Shown here: positions 12,325-25,097 of the stretch, piece by piece | How positions within the stretch are numbered: position 1 is the stretch's first letter | Layout of the letters: every line of letters begins with the position of its first letter | Source of the DNA: Ascochyta rabiei | Lineage: Eukaryota > Ascomycota > Dothideomycetes > Pleosporales > Didymellaceae | NCBI RefSeq assembly: GCF_004011695.2 | Contig: NC_082414.1 | Span: 124,001 to 188,000, forward strand | Reading direction: 5' to 3' | DNA length: 64,000 nt | Made by a program: the position numbers and the translations under genes | Notes under the pieces: generated by a model | What the model saw: the letters and a program-made list of their open reading frames with translations, nothing else | Database searches by the model: none | Told to the model about the DNA's origin: nothing

Positions 12325-12577
12325 TGTGACAGAGCTTAGAGTACTATACTTAGGTGATTGATTAATTTAATCAGTGTCTATATATTTAATGTGTAACGTG
12401 TTGCTTAAGTACAAAGGAAATTTGGTTATTACGTGATCTTGCTTACTCAAGCTTTGTGGGCGACCCTCAGGAGCTCGGTGGTTAATTGTGGAGAAAGGAG
12501 CCACTCAACAATAATCCGCAAGCTCGATTGGATAGGGGAGCACCCCATTGGTCATCCACAGGCTCGGCTGCGCGACA
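12325..12577 (-). repeat. 5' LTR of Copia C2
   Basis: It is 253 bp, starts TGTGACAG and ends GCGCGACA on the plus strand. It keeps more YCA/TGR sites than its partner at 5216-5468, so it is the closer copy to the original sequence. Confidence 0.85.
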
Positions 12578-13754
12578 AAACAGGTTAAAGGTGTGTTTAG
12601 CTAAACTATAGATATCCTTATCTCTATAAACTTCCTATAGACAATAGATGCAATCTATAGGGTTAGAGTAGCAGTAGGTAAAACTAGAGGGATCCTATAG
12701 AAGAGCGTAGGCGGGTTCTTTAGTGTAAATTAAGAAGAAATTAGCCTAGTCTATAGGATGTTAATAGTTCTAACTATTAGCGCGTATAAAGTGTAAGCAG
12801 TTAAATAACTAATTATTAAAGTTGTCTTTAGGGCTTATAAAATAGGATAGTTTCTTTATAGCCTTGTCTAGTTAGTTATTATACTAGTTTAAGGACTAAA
12901 GAAATTAATAAGCGCTGGCTAGAGTAGAAGTTAGGGTAACTAGGGTAGTGCTCCCTAGTAGCGTGTATGTGGAAGGCGCCTTAACCTATATTAAGGGGGT
13001 ACAGAATTAGTCTATTATAGCAGGTGCATTATTATAAAGCTGTAACTATAATAGTATGCTAGTGTAGGTGCCTGCTAAGCCTAGTGTTTTAGGCTTAGGA
13101 ATATTAGAGGACTACTAAGCTAAGCAAAGGAGGTGTCTAAAGCAGGAGGGGGGTTAGTTAGTAGTGTTATTAGCCTAGCCTCCCAGATATTCCTGTGCTA
13201 AGCCTTAATTAGCTTTTAGCTTAAGCTGTTAGTAATACTAAGCAAGTTAAGTAGATTGCTGCTAATACTAAGTAAACTTAGCTTACAAGTTATTTAGTGA
13301 AGAGGCTGTCTAATTATTGTAGTTAATTAGTTAGGAGTAAAAGTACTTAGCCTAAGCTAGCTTAAGTTACTTATTATTTAGTTGCGAGGATAGCGCGTGT
13401 AGACCACTATTAACCTTACTAAGAAGTCCTAGGAGGAAGGTAGAGAGTATAGAGCATTGTCTATAGGTAAGGTGTATAAAATACCTATCTAGATAGTTGT
13501 TAGACAGTAGGGGCAGCCCTAGATTCTAAATAAGAGGATTAAGGGACTAGAAGTTGAAATCTGCAAGTAGCGCGATAAGGAACTCTGAAGGTCAGTTACC
13601 TAGGCTGAAGTATTTAACTAGGAAGTGTTTAACTATAGTGGTAGGAAGGTGCTAAAACTATTAGGAGAGACTGTTATTTAAAGGGACCTAAGAGGATATA
13701 GCGCGTAAAGAGTCCTTATAGCAAAAATGTAGAGCTAGGGTAGAGGTGTCCTAC
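12578..13754. other. Unassigned degraded sequence left of Copia C1
   Basis: The strong TAG/TAA bias marks it as mutated repeat DNA. Around 13520-13740 a plus-strand frame interrupted only by TAG/TAA reads as a charged, coiled-coil-like stretch (KGLEVEI, RDKEL), possibly gag. It continues beyond C1 at 25103 once C1 is removed. No family could be assigned. Confidence 0.35.
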
Positions 13755-13916
13755 TGTTAGATAACCGACCTTACCGAGCCAAGTTAGGGGTTTAGGGTTA
13801 ACCTCGGTTAACTTAGGGGCTAGCGGCACACACACATAAAATAGGCCATTAAGACAGATAATTATAAATTAATTACCTTTATTATTATCTTTGCACATTA
13901 AGCATATTATCTAATA
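13755..13916 (+). repeat. 5' LTR of Copia C1 (162 bp)
   Basis: It starts TGTTAGAT and ends ATCTAATA, originally ATCTAACA judging from its partner. It carries the sequence TTAGGGTTAACC-like and a GCGGCACACACACA stretch also present in the right LTR. ATTAAGAGTCTTAC follows at 13917. Confidence 0.9.
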
Positions 13917-15747
13917 ATTAAGAGTCTTACTAACACTACTAAAATACCCTTTTAACATGTCGCTATTAACTATGTGTAATTTAATAATAATTCTTATAGA
14001 TTACATAACCTACACACCTTAGTTACATTAACTACAGACCTGCTACGCCTCTCTAGACGTATAGGAGAAGATAGACCTAAATTAGACTATCCCTCTAAGG
14101 ACTAAGCCACAAGTGCCTAACGCCCTAGACATCACCAACTATAAGAGGAGGCTAGCCCTTAGCAATAATAAATAAGGAAACCCTTAGCTTCCTAAAATCC
14201 TATCTAAACTATTAGCTAACAGCCTAAAGGCATAGAAGGAAGATAATAACTATTAGAAGAGCTGCCTTAAATCCTACAAGATAGCAGATAGAGACTACCG
14301 CAAGGAACAAACTAACCTAGACAAGGTAGTAATGTTTATCTAAAGTTTAGTATTACCTTACCTTATAAAGAACTGCTACTAACTAGGTAAATTAATTTAA
14401 ATATAGCTTATTAGCCTTAAATATATAGTTAGCATTAATGCTAAAGAAGAACAATTACGCGCACGCTACTAATACCTAGCAGCCCTTAAACTAATAAGAT
14501 AACCTAGGAGCTAGGATACCTAGCTCCTTAAGTATAATTATACTACAACTAACACTAAAATAGAGGGTGTTACTAAAATATACAATATATAAGACACTAT
14601 CTAAGACTTCTTAGATTTAGTAATAAAGATAGCGCTAACCTAGGTAACAATATTCTAGGACTATAGCAGATAAGAATAAAACATAACTTAAAAAGAAATA
14701 ATAAAACGCTTCTAAGAGTATATAAGCAAGTACTACCCTAAGGGGAGATAGTAAAGGGGCGCCTTTGCTGCAGGGAATAACTTAACTCTTGCTACTAGTA
14801 GTAAATCCACCCTAGACACTAACAGGGACGCCTCTTATGTTATTAAAGATGTATTATCTACTCCTACTATACAGGGGAGTTAGGGAAGACCTTGTTAAAA
14901 ACAGAACTTTAGTTAAATAACTATATCTAAGCAGTCCCTAAGAGGGGATACAGCAGCAGCTAGAGGAGCAAAATGCCCTACTTGTAGACAACGCTATAGA
15001 CTAGAAGATTACTACTACATCTTTAAAGATAAAGCACTAGAATAGTTTACCCTACGTAATAGAATTACTAAGATAGTACAATTTAGGATAGAACAAAATG
15101 CTAACCTTTAAGATTAGGTTAGATCTGCAAAACAAGCTTACACTAAGACACTAGCTATTAAGAAATCCTAAACACTAGAGGTACCTCTAGGATAACTATA
15201 GAGACAAAAGATATTAATAATTAACATAAGTCTGGTTGAAGAATTATACAATATAGAGCTACTAAGCTACCCTCTTAGAAACTTCTTAATCCTTAACTTA
15301 GGATTAATAATCTACATTATAAACAACAAGGACTAAATATAAGACCTTACTCTACCTATATTAAACAACTACCTATAGGCAGGAAACTCCTAAGTAGAGA
15401 TATAGGGATATAGCACTGTCTATCTCTATCTATTAAACACAAGCTAACTAACTACTCTTAAACTATACAACGTAGCATAGTGCCCAGACATACTTTACAA
15501 CCTTGTCTCTTTCTAATAACTACGTTAATAGGGCATCTGGTAGGACACAAAAGGAGATCTAACTTAGCTTAGACAAGTAGACAACACAGCTATTATATCC
15601 TTAGATAAACAATATAGATAATAGGTACTTAGGGAACAGCTATAGGGAGCATTTACAATACAATTAACATAAGGCTAAATACCTAAGACTACTACTACTC
15701 TGCTATAGCATAAGCAAATAGGGCACCCTAGAGCTGCTACTATTAAA
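13917..15747 (+). pseudogene. Copia C1 gag to integrase zinc region (left of LINE)
   Basis: The degraded frame runs through gag and protease positions. Near 15705-15745 it shows the His-His half of the integrase zinc-binding domain (HKQIGHPRAATIKHL-like). The LINE then interrupts it; the matching Cys-Cys half lies at 21930-21970. TAG and TAA replace Trp and Gln codons throughout. Confidence 0.7.
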
Positions 15748-15760
15748 CACCTTATCTAAC
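15748..15760 (+). repeat. 13-bp target duplication of the LINE, left copy
   Basis: CACCTTATCTAAC occurs here and again at 21885-21897, directly flanking the LINE. Length and variable sequence are typical of target-primed reverse transcription. Confidence 0.9.
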
Positions 15761-16359
15761 CTACAAAACACGACAAAGCAAAATTCCGACATAGAGCCCT
15801 GCACACCGGAAAAACATTAGAATCTATCTTAACCCAGCGAGGATATACTATCCTAAGCTTCCTAGAGCCTTTAGGCGTCTAGTTGCTGCACGCTGCCTAG
15901 TTACCCAACCTAATCTGTTGTAAAAATTTTCGGATTTGCAAAGCACGGACCTCCCCTACAACAACAATCTTATCTTATCTTATCTCCTAAGATCTTACCT
16001 TAACAAACACAACAACCAACAAATCCTACCCCTACTAGATAGCAACAAGCCTTTCCTTAGCTTTCTGCTTTTAACCCCTTCTTTCTACTCCTAGAGGTCT
16101 ACTAGTTAGGCCAGTAAGAATAGAAGAAAAGGCAAGAATAGTAAAGCTAAGACTGCCTTTTCCTTGTTTTTTAGCTCTGAAAAGCGGACAGAGACTAGGT
16201 ACCTCTTTCTGTGCAAAAACAAGCTCTCTTCTAGTTATTTCTTAGTTATTTCATCTTAAAAAAGAGAAGGAAAACCCCACCTAGGACCAGGACCCAGGAC
16301 CCAGGACTATAGAACCGGAACCACCACCTAATAGAGACTAATCTCCAAACACAGGGACA

Positions 16360-17823
16360 ATGGAAATAAGCCCCCCTAGCTCCCTAACCCCTCTAGGAGA
16401 GATGTACTAGCCTACACTAATCCTAAGACCTATATCTATACCCTCGTCGTCTACACTACACCTGTAATCTACTCTAGGAATACACTAACCTAGTATATTT
16501 AACAGATCTACAACATTACCTCTACCCTCTGCTCCCTCTAAACGACCAGCTAGTAGACCTGCTACTCTAACAGCACCTAGGCTTCCCCCTTTCTAATTTA
16601 ACATAGCTACTAGGCCTATAAAGTAAGCTTCTGTTACTAAAACAGTAAAAGAAGCTCTATCTATTGCCAGGACTATATTTATCTAGGCTTCTTCCCTAGC
16701 TACCTTAAACAAGGAACAATTAAACCTCCTAGACCTTCTAGAAATCTTTTAAGACTACACAGAAAACAACAGGATAAACAAGCAAGGCCTCTCTATCCTA
16801 GCCTCCTAAGTATCCAACCTTAAAACAGTGTCTAAATTCATTAAAACAAGAGCAAAACTCCTTTAGAAGCCTACCCTAGCTACTAAGACTCCTACTGTTT
16901 AACCTTCTACTTAGCCTACTTTATACGCATCTGCAGCTTCAGCCAACCTCTCTAAGAACACAGACTAGCAAACAGTTATAAAGAAGAAGCAAGCTACTAT
17001 TTTAAAGAACTCTCTAAGTACACGCTAACTAGTTCTTACACTAGAGCAAGAACTACCCTCTTTTGCCCCCCTAGAGATGTGTAACACTTTTAATAAGGCC
17101 TTTATAGATAAAGGAGTAAGCCTCCCTATAATTGCTTCTGCTAGCCTAAGTAGAAGGAACAACATTGTTCTTACTACAACGCCCTCCTTTACTATAAAAT
17201 ACCTACTTAAAAACTAAGTAATCTGGTAATTAGTTACTACCTATAAGGAAGCCCTTCTAATAGAACTATAGCACAAAGTAATCCTACACAACATCTCCAC
17301 GTCTCTAGAAACAAACTAGGATCTAGAGGTGCGTAAGTCAGAGATAACTACCTTTAACAAAGGCCTAACAATAGTAGGAAACCTATTCTAGCTAACAAGC
17401 TATAAAAGGAGACAGAAGTAACAACTAGGATCTGTCTGTGTAGCGTTTACAACAGAAAAAGAAGTACAACAAGCTATACGCAATAGACTATACCTACTAG
17501 GAGCTAGCATAAGAATAGAGAAGTTTGTTCCTACACCTCCTACTACACAATGCTAAAAATGTCAGCGATTTAGACATATAGAGAATAGGTGCCTTAATAG
17601 CACTATATGCAAGATATGCGCAGATAAACACCCTACAACACTACATAAGTGTAATACGTGTAGCACTACTAGTAAAGCCTGCGTACACACTATACCTAAG
17701 TGTACAAACTACAAAGAAGCATATATAGTAGATAGTATTTAATGTGTAGCCTATAAGGCTATAATAAACGCATAAACACACCTAGAATACTAGACAACCT
17801 AAGGATTCTATAAGTAATTCTAA
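16360..17823 (+). pseudogene. LINE ORF1 (gag-like, three zinc knuckles)
   Basis: The start ATG at 16360 (ACAATGG context) opens a frame that stays readable through many TAG/TAA codons. Near 17550-17710 it contains three consecutive Cys/His knuckles: QC-x-KCQRFRHIENRC, CKICADKH-x5-HKC and a third CS...KACVH...KC. This triple arrangement at the ORF1 C-terminus is typical of fungal Tad1-like LINEs and implies nucleic-acid binding. The end is approximate; it lies just before the endonuclease frame. Confidence 0.7.
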
Positions 17824-20800
17824 ACAAGAGCGTATAAGCTACAGAGAGCGCCTTATAACTTGCAGTAGAACTTACTATAGACCTTGTCTTAGTACAAGAA
17901 CTGTAGCTTACCTCTACTTAACAACAACCTTTAGACTACTTAGACACACGCTCTGTAAACCACCCCTCCTTTACATAAATTCTACCTCTACTACAGGACT
18001 ATAGCATAAGGCCACGCGTTCTAGCCTATGTCCTACGCTTAACACTAGTACAAATTACCCTAACAGCAGATATAAACCCTAACCTAGACTTTCTAGCTAT
18101 TACAGTCTAGTAGTCTAGGTTAAACTTTACAATCTATAATATATACAACTAAACAAACACATAAGAAATAACAACAGTAGAAAGAAAGCTTCTAAATAGC
18201 CGAACTCTGCCTAACTTAATCCTGCTAGGGGACTTTAACACCTACTACCCTTAGTGGGACCCTACTATAACTACTATAACACTAAAAGCCAGTAGCTTTG
18301 TTGCCTAGATAGAAGAGCAAAACCTAGAGCTACTAAACACTTCTGGTACAGGCACCTTCTACAGGCCAAACATAAGTAGGGAAAGTGTTCTAGACCTTAC
18401 CTTTGCTACACACAGGCTTGCAAACCAGATAGAAGACTAGCAAACCCTAGCAGGTATAGGCTTAGACCACCTAGGTATCCTGTTTACAATTACTATGCCT
18501 AGAATACAGCTCCTAAACAACTCTACCCCCTAGTTTAACACTAAGAAGGCAGACTGGGACCTATTTCGGAAGGAGCTAGCAAAGGAATTAGGAAAAAGCG
18601 TTGCCCTAAACACTTTAAGCCCTAGACACTCTACTAGCACCTCTCTACTCCTAATCTAAGGAGAGGACAGAGAGCTAGAAAAGCAGCTTGAAGCAATAGG
18701 GAAGGAGCTTACTACAGCAATAACAAACGTAGCTAAAACTACAATCCTATAAAGCTCTACTAGTGCAAGAAGCAAACCTTAGTGGAACCTAGACCTAAAA
18801 CTACTAAGGACAAACATGCTTAACAAACAACGCCTCCTACAAAGAGAACTAGCTAATAGCCCTACAACCACATACATATAGAAAAGGGACTACCTAATTA
18901 CTAGAAACAACTACCTACAAACAGTAAAAGCAGTAAAACGCAACTACTAGAATTAATTTCTAGAAAAAGAGGACATAAAATCAATCTTTAAGGTATTATC
19001 CTACACTAGAACTGTAGGTAACTAAAGCATACCTGCTATACAAGGCCCTAGGGGAATAGAGAACTCCTTTTAAGGCAAGTGCTCAGCACTAAGAGACACT
19101 CTCTTCCCTAGACTACCTTCCTCTCAGCCTATAGAGTGGAGGACCTACCAAGAAGGTAGCTAGGAATAGCTACCCCTTACTAAAGAAGAGCTAGAACACG
19201 CCTGCTCCTCACAAATCTAAAGTAGCTCCCTAGGGCTAGATGCAATAAACTAGGAGATTATTACTACAGTATATAAAGTAGAAACAGACATATTCTTCTA
19301 TGTGTACTCCACACTATTTAACCATAGATACTACCCTTAAATCTGGAAAAGAGTAACAGGAGTTATCCTAAAAAAAGCTAAACAAACTAGACTATGCAGC
19401 CCCTAAAGCCTACAGGGTAATTGCTCTTCTAAGCTGCCTAGGCAAAGTAGCAGAAAGACTAGTTGCTAAACGGCTTAGCATACTAGCTAAAACAACTACC
19501 CTACTACACCCGTTATAACTAGGTGGAAGAGTACAAAAATTAGCTATAGACGCCTCTATACTGCTGCTAAACTAAGTGTAAGAATAAAGAAAACTAAAGC
19601 GTACAACAACTACAGTGTTCCTAGACATTAAAGGAGCCTTTAACCACGTCTTACTAGGCTAACTACTTACTATCCTACAACAACTAAGGCTACCCTGCAG
19701 CCTAATAGCCTGGATCCAATCTTTCCTCTCTAGACGCTAACTACGACTGTCTTTTAATGGAGAAACAGAAGAATTTAGTAATATAAACGCTGGAATCCTA
19801 CAAGGAAGCCCTGTCTTACCTATCCTGTTCCTGATATATATTAGACCTCTATTCTAGTTAATTACAAACTACTTGCTGTCCTACCTAGACAACCTAGCTA
19901 TTACAGTATTGTCTACTAGCCTAAAGAAAAACATCTGTCTACTAGAAAGAGATATAGCCAGCCTATTTACAAAAGGATCTAGCTGTGCAATACAGTTTAA
20001 TACACTTAAAACTAAACTTATCCACTTTACTTTAAGCTAAAAAGCAGAAAACTACACTCTTACCCTGCTAGACAGGTCTACTATAAGACTAAAAAAGACT
20101 GTTAAATGGCTAGGAATCTACTTTGACAACAGGCTCTCCTTTAAGGAGCATGCTGCCACAAGGATTAGCTAAGCAAGAAACGCCTTCTACAGAATGTGCA
20201 GACTAGCAAACAGTAGTAATAGCCTTATACCTACTGCTCTCTAATAAATATACCTAGCCTGTGTTACAAGCATAGCAGACTATAGATGCTAAGTCTTCTA
20301 GAAGTAACAAGCTAGGATAGTAAAACAACTACAAGGACTACAGAACCTAGCACTTAGGAAAATCTTAGGCACCTTCTAAACCTTACCTATACTTCCCTAG
20401 GAGGTAGAGGCAGCACTAGCCCCTCCTACAATAAGGCTAAATACAGTAATAAGAAAGTACGCCTTTAGAGTAAGGAAGCTCCTAAAGAACCACCCTATCT
20501 ACACTACTACAACACAGCTAAAATCCACCCTACAAAACACAGACCTAGACTCTAGCACAGAGCAAAGAGAGGTTAACTGTACTAGGCTAAGAGTAGAACC
20601 TCCTACACAGCTTATGCAAATTACATAGTCTATAGAAAAAGCTATACCTAGCACAAGAGAAGAGAATCTAAAAGACTTCTACTTCTGCCCCTGGAACAAA
20701 GCTATTACATACTAAACAGAAATCTTAAAACTACTAAAAGAAGAAGAAGTAAAAGCACACAAAACACAGATGCTATAGAAAGTAGGAAGCAATTTACTAG

Positions 20801-21700
20801 CTATCTACACAGACGCTTCCTTAGTAGAGGGAGGCCTAGGGATAGGAGTAGGAATCATAGTCCTAGACTACAACTAAGAGCTAAAGGAAATCTACACTAT
20901 AAACTACAATATTAGTAAAGGCCAAATTGTATACAACGGAGAACTAGAAAGAATAATAAGAGGCTTTAAAATTGTAGCTACTATAGTTCCTACAGGACAG
21001 AACGTCCAAGTCTTTGCAGATAACAAGGCAGCTATCCTAAGACTAAAAACTCCTTTAAACAAGCCTGGATAAGCTTGGTAAATACGCTGTATAAAGGCAG
21101 CTAAAACTATTAAAGATAAAGGAGCCACAATAAGCCTTAAATGGACCCCTGGCCACCAAGACATTGCAGGAAACGAGAAAGCAGACCTTCTAGCAAAAGA
21201 AGCAACAAAAAAGAGACCTACCTCTAACGCTACAAGCATTGCTATAACTGGAATCTGAGTAAAAGCTATTACAAAAGACAAATGGATTTACAAACTAGTT
21301 ACCTACAGAGCTAACGCAATCCTAAGGAAAATAGACACCTACGCAGCAAAATACTAGTTAGGACCAACAAATAGGATAAAACTACCCAACAACACTAAAC
21401 AAGAGATAGCAAGTGCCTACTACTAACTAAAACTAGGACATAGATATAATAAAGCATACCTCTACAACCTATAGAAGGTAGATAGCAACAGATGTATCTG
21501 CGGCCACACACAAACAACTTAACACCTTCTACTTAGCTGTAAAGAATATAAACAAGCAAGAAAAACAATGCAGGACAACCTACAAGGACAACAACTCTTA
21601 ATGAACCTACTACTCCACACAACCTAGGGAATTCTAGCTACTCTAGCTTTTATTTCAGACACTAGAATAGGCACCCGCAAGTGGTACCTACAATAAAAAA
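17824..21700 (+). pseudogene. LINE ORF2 (endonuclease, reverse transcriptase, RNase H)
   Basis: Domains are recognisable in order: AP-endonuclease-like (LILLGDFNTYYP near 18215-18245, SVLDLTFAT near 18390-18420); reverse transcriptase (AYRVIALLSCLGKVAERLV near 19410-19470, FLDIKGAFNHV near 19620-19650, GILQGSPVLPILFL near 19790-19840, active site YLDN for Y-x-DD near 19882-19893); RNase H (IYTDAS near 20805, NGELE near 20938, DNKAAI near 21020, GNEKAD near 21170); C-terminal CICGHTQ...HLLLSC near 21495-21540. Asp-to-Asn in YLDN fits a TGA-to-TAA transition. Many internal stops; not functional. Confidence 0.8.
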
Positions 21701-21884
21701 CAGTCACCTAAAAAATGCTGTTAACCCCCTAGAGCACAGGCTCTCACTACAGGACTCTGAACCTATATTTACTACCTTTTACAACCACGCTCCTTAAACT
21801 ACCAGAGTAGCTTAACTGCTCTCGTCTTATATAGTCTTAGACTCACACAGGACGTTAAACTTATTAATTAATTAATCAATCAAT

Positions 21885-21897
21885 CACCTTATCTAAC
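21885..21897 (+). repeat. 13-bp target duplication of the LINE, right copy
   Basis: CACCTTATCTAAC, identical to 15748-15760. Confidence 0.9.
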
Positions 21898-24800
21898 AAT
21901 CTTAGGGGGTAAGAGTTAGGGGTATTACTACAGTCTAATGTGATGCTTGTAGACAAGCTAAGACTAAGAGGTAAATTAGTAAAAACCACAAACAAGCGAT
22001 AAAGGACTAGGAGAACGCATAGTAATTAACTTCCACTTATATAAAGAAGGAAGCTTTACTAAGAAAAAGAGCTAATTGCTTGCTGTTAATAGGCGATCTG
22101 GCTTCCTCTAGGACTTCTATTTTAAGGATAATTAACTAGGAAAGACAATTACCTACTTCCTAGACACTCTTACACAATTCCTGCTAAAACAATATAAGAT
22201 CTAGGTTAAGGTAATTAAGTGTAATAGTAAAATTACTATAATAAAACTAGAAGTATTAAGATAGTGCGCTGCATAATTAATTAGGCTTAAGCCTTCTACA
22301 CTAGACACCTAAGCATAGAATAGAGGTGCTAAACGCTTAGGGGGTATAATAAAAGATAAGGCACGCACTATAAGATTAGACGTAAACCTACTATAGGAAA
22401 TATAGCTAGAGATTGTAAGGGCAGCAGTGTACCTACACAACTAAACACTAAGGTTATTAAATAATTAGAAAACACCCTATAATGTGTTCTTCACCTATAC
22501 AGCTTAACTAGCTAGCCTAAACACACAAAGTAGGAAACTAAACTAGGCATATCTAAAAGTATATAGATGTAAAGCCTTTGCTCTTATAAGTAACACCCTT
22601 TAAGGAAAGTTATAACTCTAGTAACTAGACCTAAGAGTATAGGTAGGATACCTAGTAGGATACTAATCCTTAAACGTATATTAGATATTAATTCTAACCT
22701 TAGTAAAAGTTATTAGCATAAGAGATATAATCTTTAATAAGGATACTGTCTTTAGTAGCTAGACTTAGGGCCTAATAGACAATCCTATGCACAGCACTCT
22801 TAAAGAGATAGTAACATAGACAAGAAGCGTAGAGCTTCTACCTCTACCCTAAAATAAGGCTAAAATCTAGTTATTCTATAAGGACAACACTATTATACAC
22901 TTAAATACTACAGAAGATTAACTAGGTTATAATAATAGATAGAAAGCTAGACATATGTATCTAACCCCTCCTCTAACTCTGCTACTAGTTGCGTTGTTAA
23001 TAAACACGTTGTTGTTATTCTAGTCAGCAAGAGGTAACAGCCAATTAGGAGTTAGTAGGTAGTACTAGTTAACTGCTAATTGGTTAGAATTAACGCTAGC
23101 GTAATCTTAAGGAACTTTATAAACTATTCTGTAGAAAGCTATATTTATAGCTGGCACATAAGGCAGATGCATAGGTACATACTAGGGCAACAATATTAAC
23201 AAGGCTAGGTTAAAACAAATGCTAATAAAAGGGCTTAAGCCTTATTAAAGCCAACTTCTACCAGAGCTAACAGCACAATTAAACCTAGAGGACCACCCGC
23301 TTTACTAAAAGTTTAAAGAAGCTAAGTAAGAGCACCTTAGCAGCTATTAGACTATAAAGTTATAGTCTAAAGTACCCCTAATAAAGACTAAGGTAGTAGG
23401 ATACTAGGTACTTAACTGTATGTAGGTATACACGTATAAGCTTAATAAGAACTACTACCTACTTAAATATAAGGCGCAACTAGTAGTCTAAGGTAACTAG
23501 CAATAAAACATTACTTCTAAAGATACCTATGCAGCAACACGAGCTAGTAGGTCCTTTAGAATGCTTATAGCAATTCTAGCAGCATATAACCTAGAACTTA
23601 AGTAGTTTAATGTTATAAACGCCTTTGTTTATATATTAATTAACAGAGAGGTCTATATAAGGATGCTACGTAGGTATTAGAAACTAGGCATAGTCCTACA
23701 GCTACATAAGGCACTATATAGACTAAGAATCTCTCTACTCCTCTAGTAGAAGGAATTTACATCTACTCTAACAAGCTATAGATTTATAGTTGTTCCCTAT
23801 AAACCCTACTGTTTACTTAAGAATAGAGTTACTATCTTCTTCTATGTAGACAATATTATTATAGCCTATTACTAGACTAGACAACATAAGGCAGATAAGG
23901 CTCTTAGCTATATTACTAACAAATACTCTGTTACAGGAGGAAACAATCTGCAATAGTTCCTAGGAGTGGAGATAACCTAAGACTAAGACAACCTAAGGAT
24001 CCTCCTCTTACAGGCGTTATACATTAACAAAATTAGCTTCCTAGCAGAGAAGATAGATATACAACATAACACACTAATATTAAGTATTAAGCTTCTACTA
24101 AATAAAGGAGAAGCTGCAGCATTAGAGATTAACAAATACTAGAGAAAATTTAAAATTTCTCCTCTTTACTGCAGTTACCGCTAGGCCTAATATTACCTTT
24201 AATACATCTAGGCTGGCATAGTTTCTAACTAACTCTAGACATCAGCACTATAACGTAGTAGATTAAGTACTATTGTACCTACAAGGAACACAAGACCTGT
24301 CCCTTACCTTTAGAGGCAACAGGCACCTAGTAGTTGCTAGTAATGCATTATTTACTAATAATACTCTTAATAGGAAGAGCTTCTAATGATATACTATTAA
24401 ACTATACAATTAAACTATACAGAGGACTTATTACCTAGAGAGCTAATATATAAGACACAGTTACTATATAAATAACTAAAGTAGAGCTACTTACCCTAGC
24501 ACAGGTAGCTAAGGAAGCTATCTTTATCTTATAACTATTATTAGAACTTAGCATACACCTCTTATAATTAACAATTACTATTTAATATAACAATACCTAG
24601 ACTATCTAATTAATTAACAAGGAAGTCTTAAAACTCTAAACTAAACTACAACATGTAGACATTTATAACTACTAGCTGTAATAAGAGGCAAATAAAGGCA
24701 CTATAACAGTAACCTATGTCCTATCTACTAAGATATTAGCTAACAGACTTATAAAGGCTCTGCCTGTAAGTAAGTAGTTAACCTTTCTAAGGTAGGTAGG

Positions 24801-24935
24801 ACTAAAGAAACATACTAAACGAAGAAAGCTAGCTAACACCTAGATAGAATTACTTAACTAAAAGCTTGCTAACCTAGAGGTACAATAAGAGCTAATTGTG
24901 TCCAGCTTTAATAGGGCCTTAAAGCTAAGGGGGTG
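21898..24935 (+). pseudogene. Copia C1 integrase core, reverse transcriptase, RNase H
   Basis: It starts with the Cys half of the integrase zinc domain (CDACRQAKTKR near 21945), then an integrase core, then Copia reverse transcriptase from about 23390 (YTYKLNKNYYLLKYKAQLVV; NAFVY; FFYVDNIIIAYY near 23838-23880, an altered YVDD), and an RNase H region at about 24330-24800. The order integrase then reverse transcriptase identifies Copia. All blocks are crossed by TAG/TAA. The stop-rich 3' end leads into a purine tract just before the LTR. Confidence 0.75.
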
Positions 24936-25097
24936 TGTTAGATGACTAACCTTGCTAAGCCAAGTTAGGGGTTTAGGGTTAACCTCGGTTAACTTAGGGG
25001 CTAGCGGCACACACACATAAAATGGGCCATTAAGACAGATAATTATAAATTAATTACCTTTATTATCATCTTTGCACATTAAGCATATTATCTAACA
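24936..25097 (+). repeat. 3' LTR of Copia C1 (162 bp)
   Basis: It starts TGTTAGATGACTAACC and ends ATCTAACA, forming a perfect terminal inverted repeat of TGTTAGAT. Followed by CCTAC, the target duplication. Confidence 0.9.

Larger units (their letters stand above)
5216..12577 (-). mobile_element. Copia retrotransposon C2, both LTRs present
   Basis: The 253-bp LTRs are at 5216-5468 and 12325-12577. The element runs right to left and shows gag-protease, integrase, reverse transcriptase and RNase H remnants in Copia order, plus an extra plus-strand frame near its 3' LTR. It is less mutated than P, M or C1: reading blocks of 60-120 codons survive and GC-rich parts persist. Flanks AATAC (5211-5215) and AAACA (12578-12582) do not match, so one side has probably been rearranged since insertion. 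Confidence 0.85.
15761..21884 (+). mobile_element. Tad1/I-type LINE with ORF1, ORF2, RNase H
   Basis: This 6.1-kb non-LTR element is inserted in Copia C1. It has a 5' leader of about 600 bp, ORF1 with zinc knuckles, ORF2 with endonuclease, reverse transcriptase, RNase H and a terminal zinc motif, and a short TTAATTAATTAATCAATCAAT-like 3' tail (21864-21884) instead of poly(A). It appears full length at both ends, given the perfect 13-bp duplication, but both ORFs are destroyed by transitions. Assignment to the Tad1 clade rather than another RNase H-bearing I-group clade is tentative. Confidence 0.85.
13755..25097 (+). mobile_element. Copia retrotransposon C1, full structure with nested LINE
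   Basis: Two 162-bp LTRs (13755-13916 and 24936-25097) bound it and the 5-bp target duplication CCTAC (13750-13754 and 25098-25102) is intact. Removing the LINE at 15761-21884 and one 13-bp duplication leaves a Copia element of about 5.2 kb, a normal size. A purine tract ending AAGGGGGTG precedes the 3' LTR. Confidence 0.9.

Noticed and set aside
20904..21281. 125-codon minus-strand open frame
   Set aside because: It is the reverse strand of the LINE RNase H domain, whose plus-strand motifs (TDAS, DNKAAI, GNEKAD) are clear.
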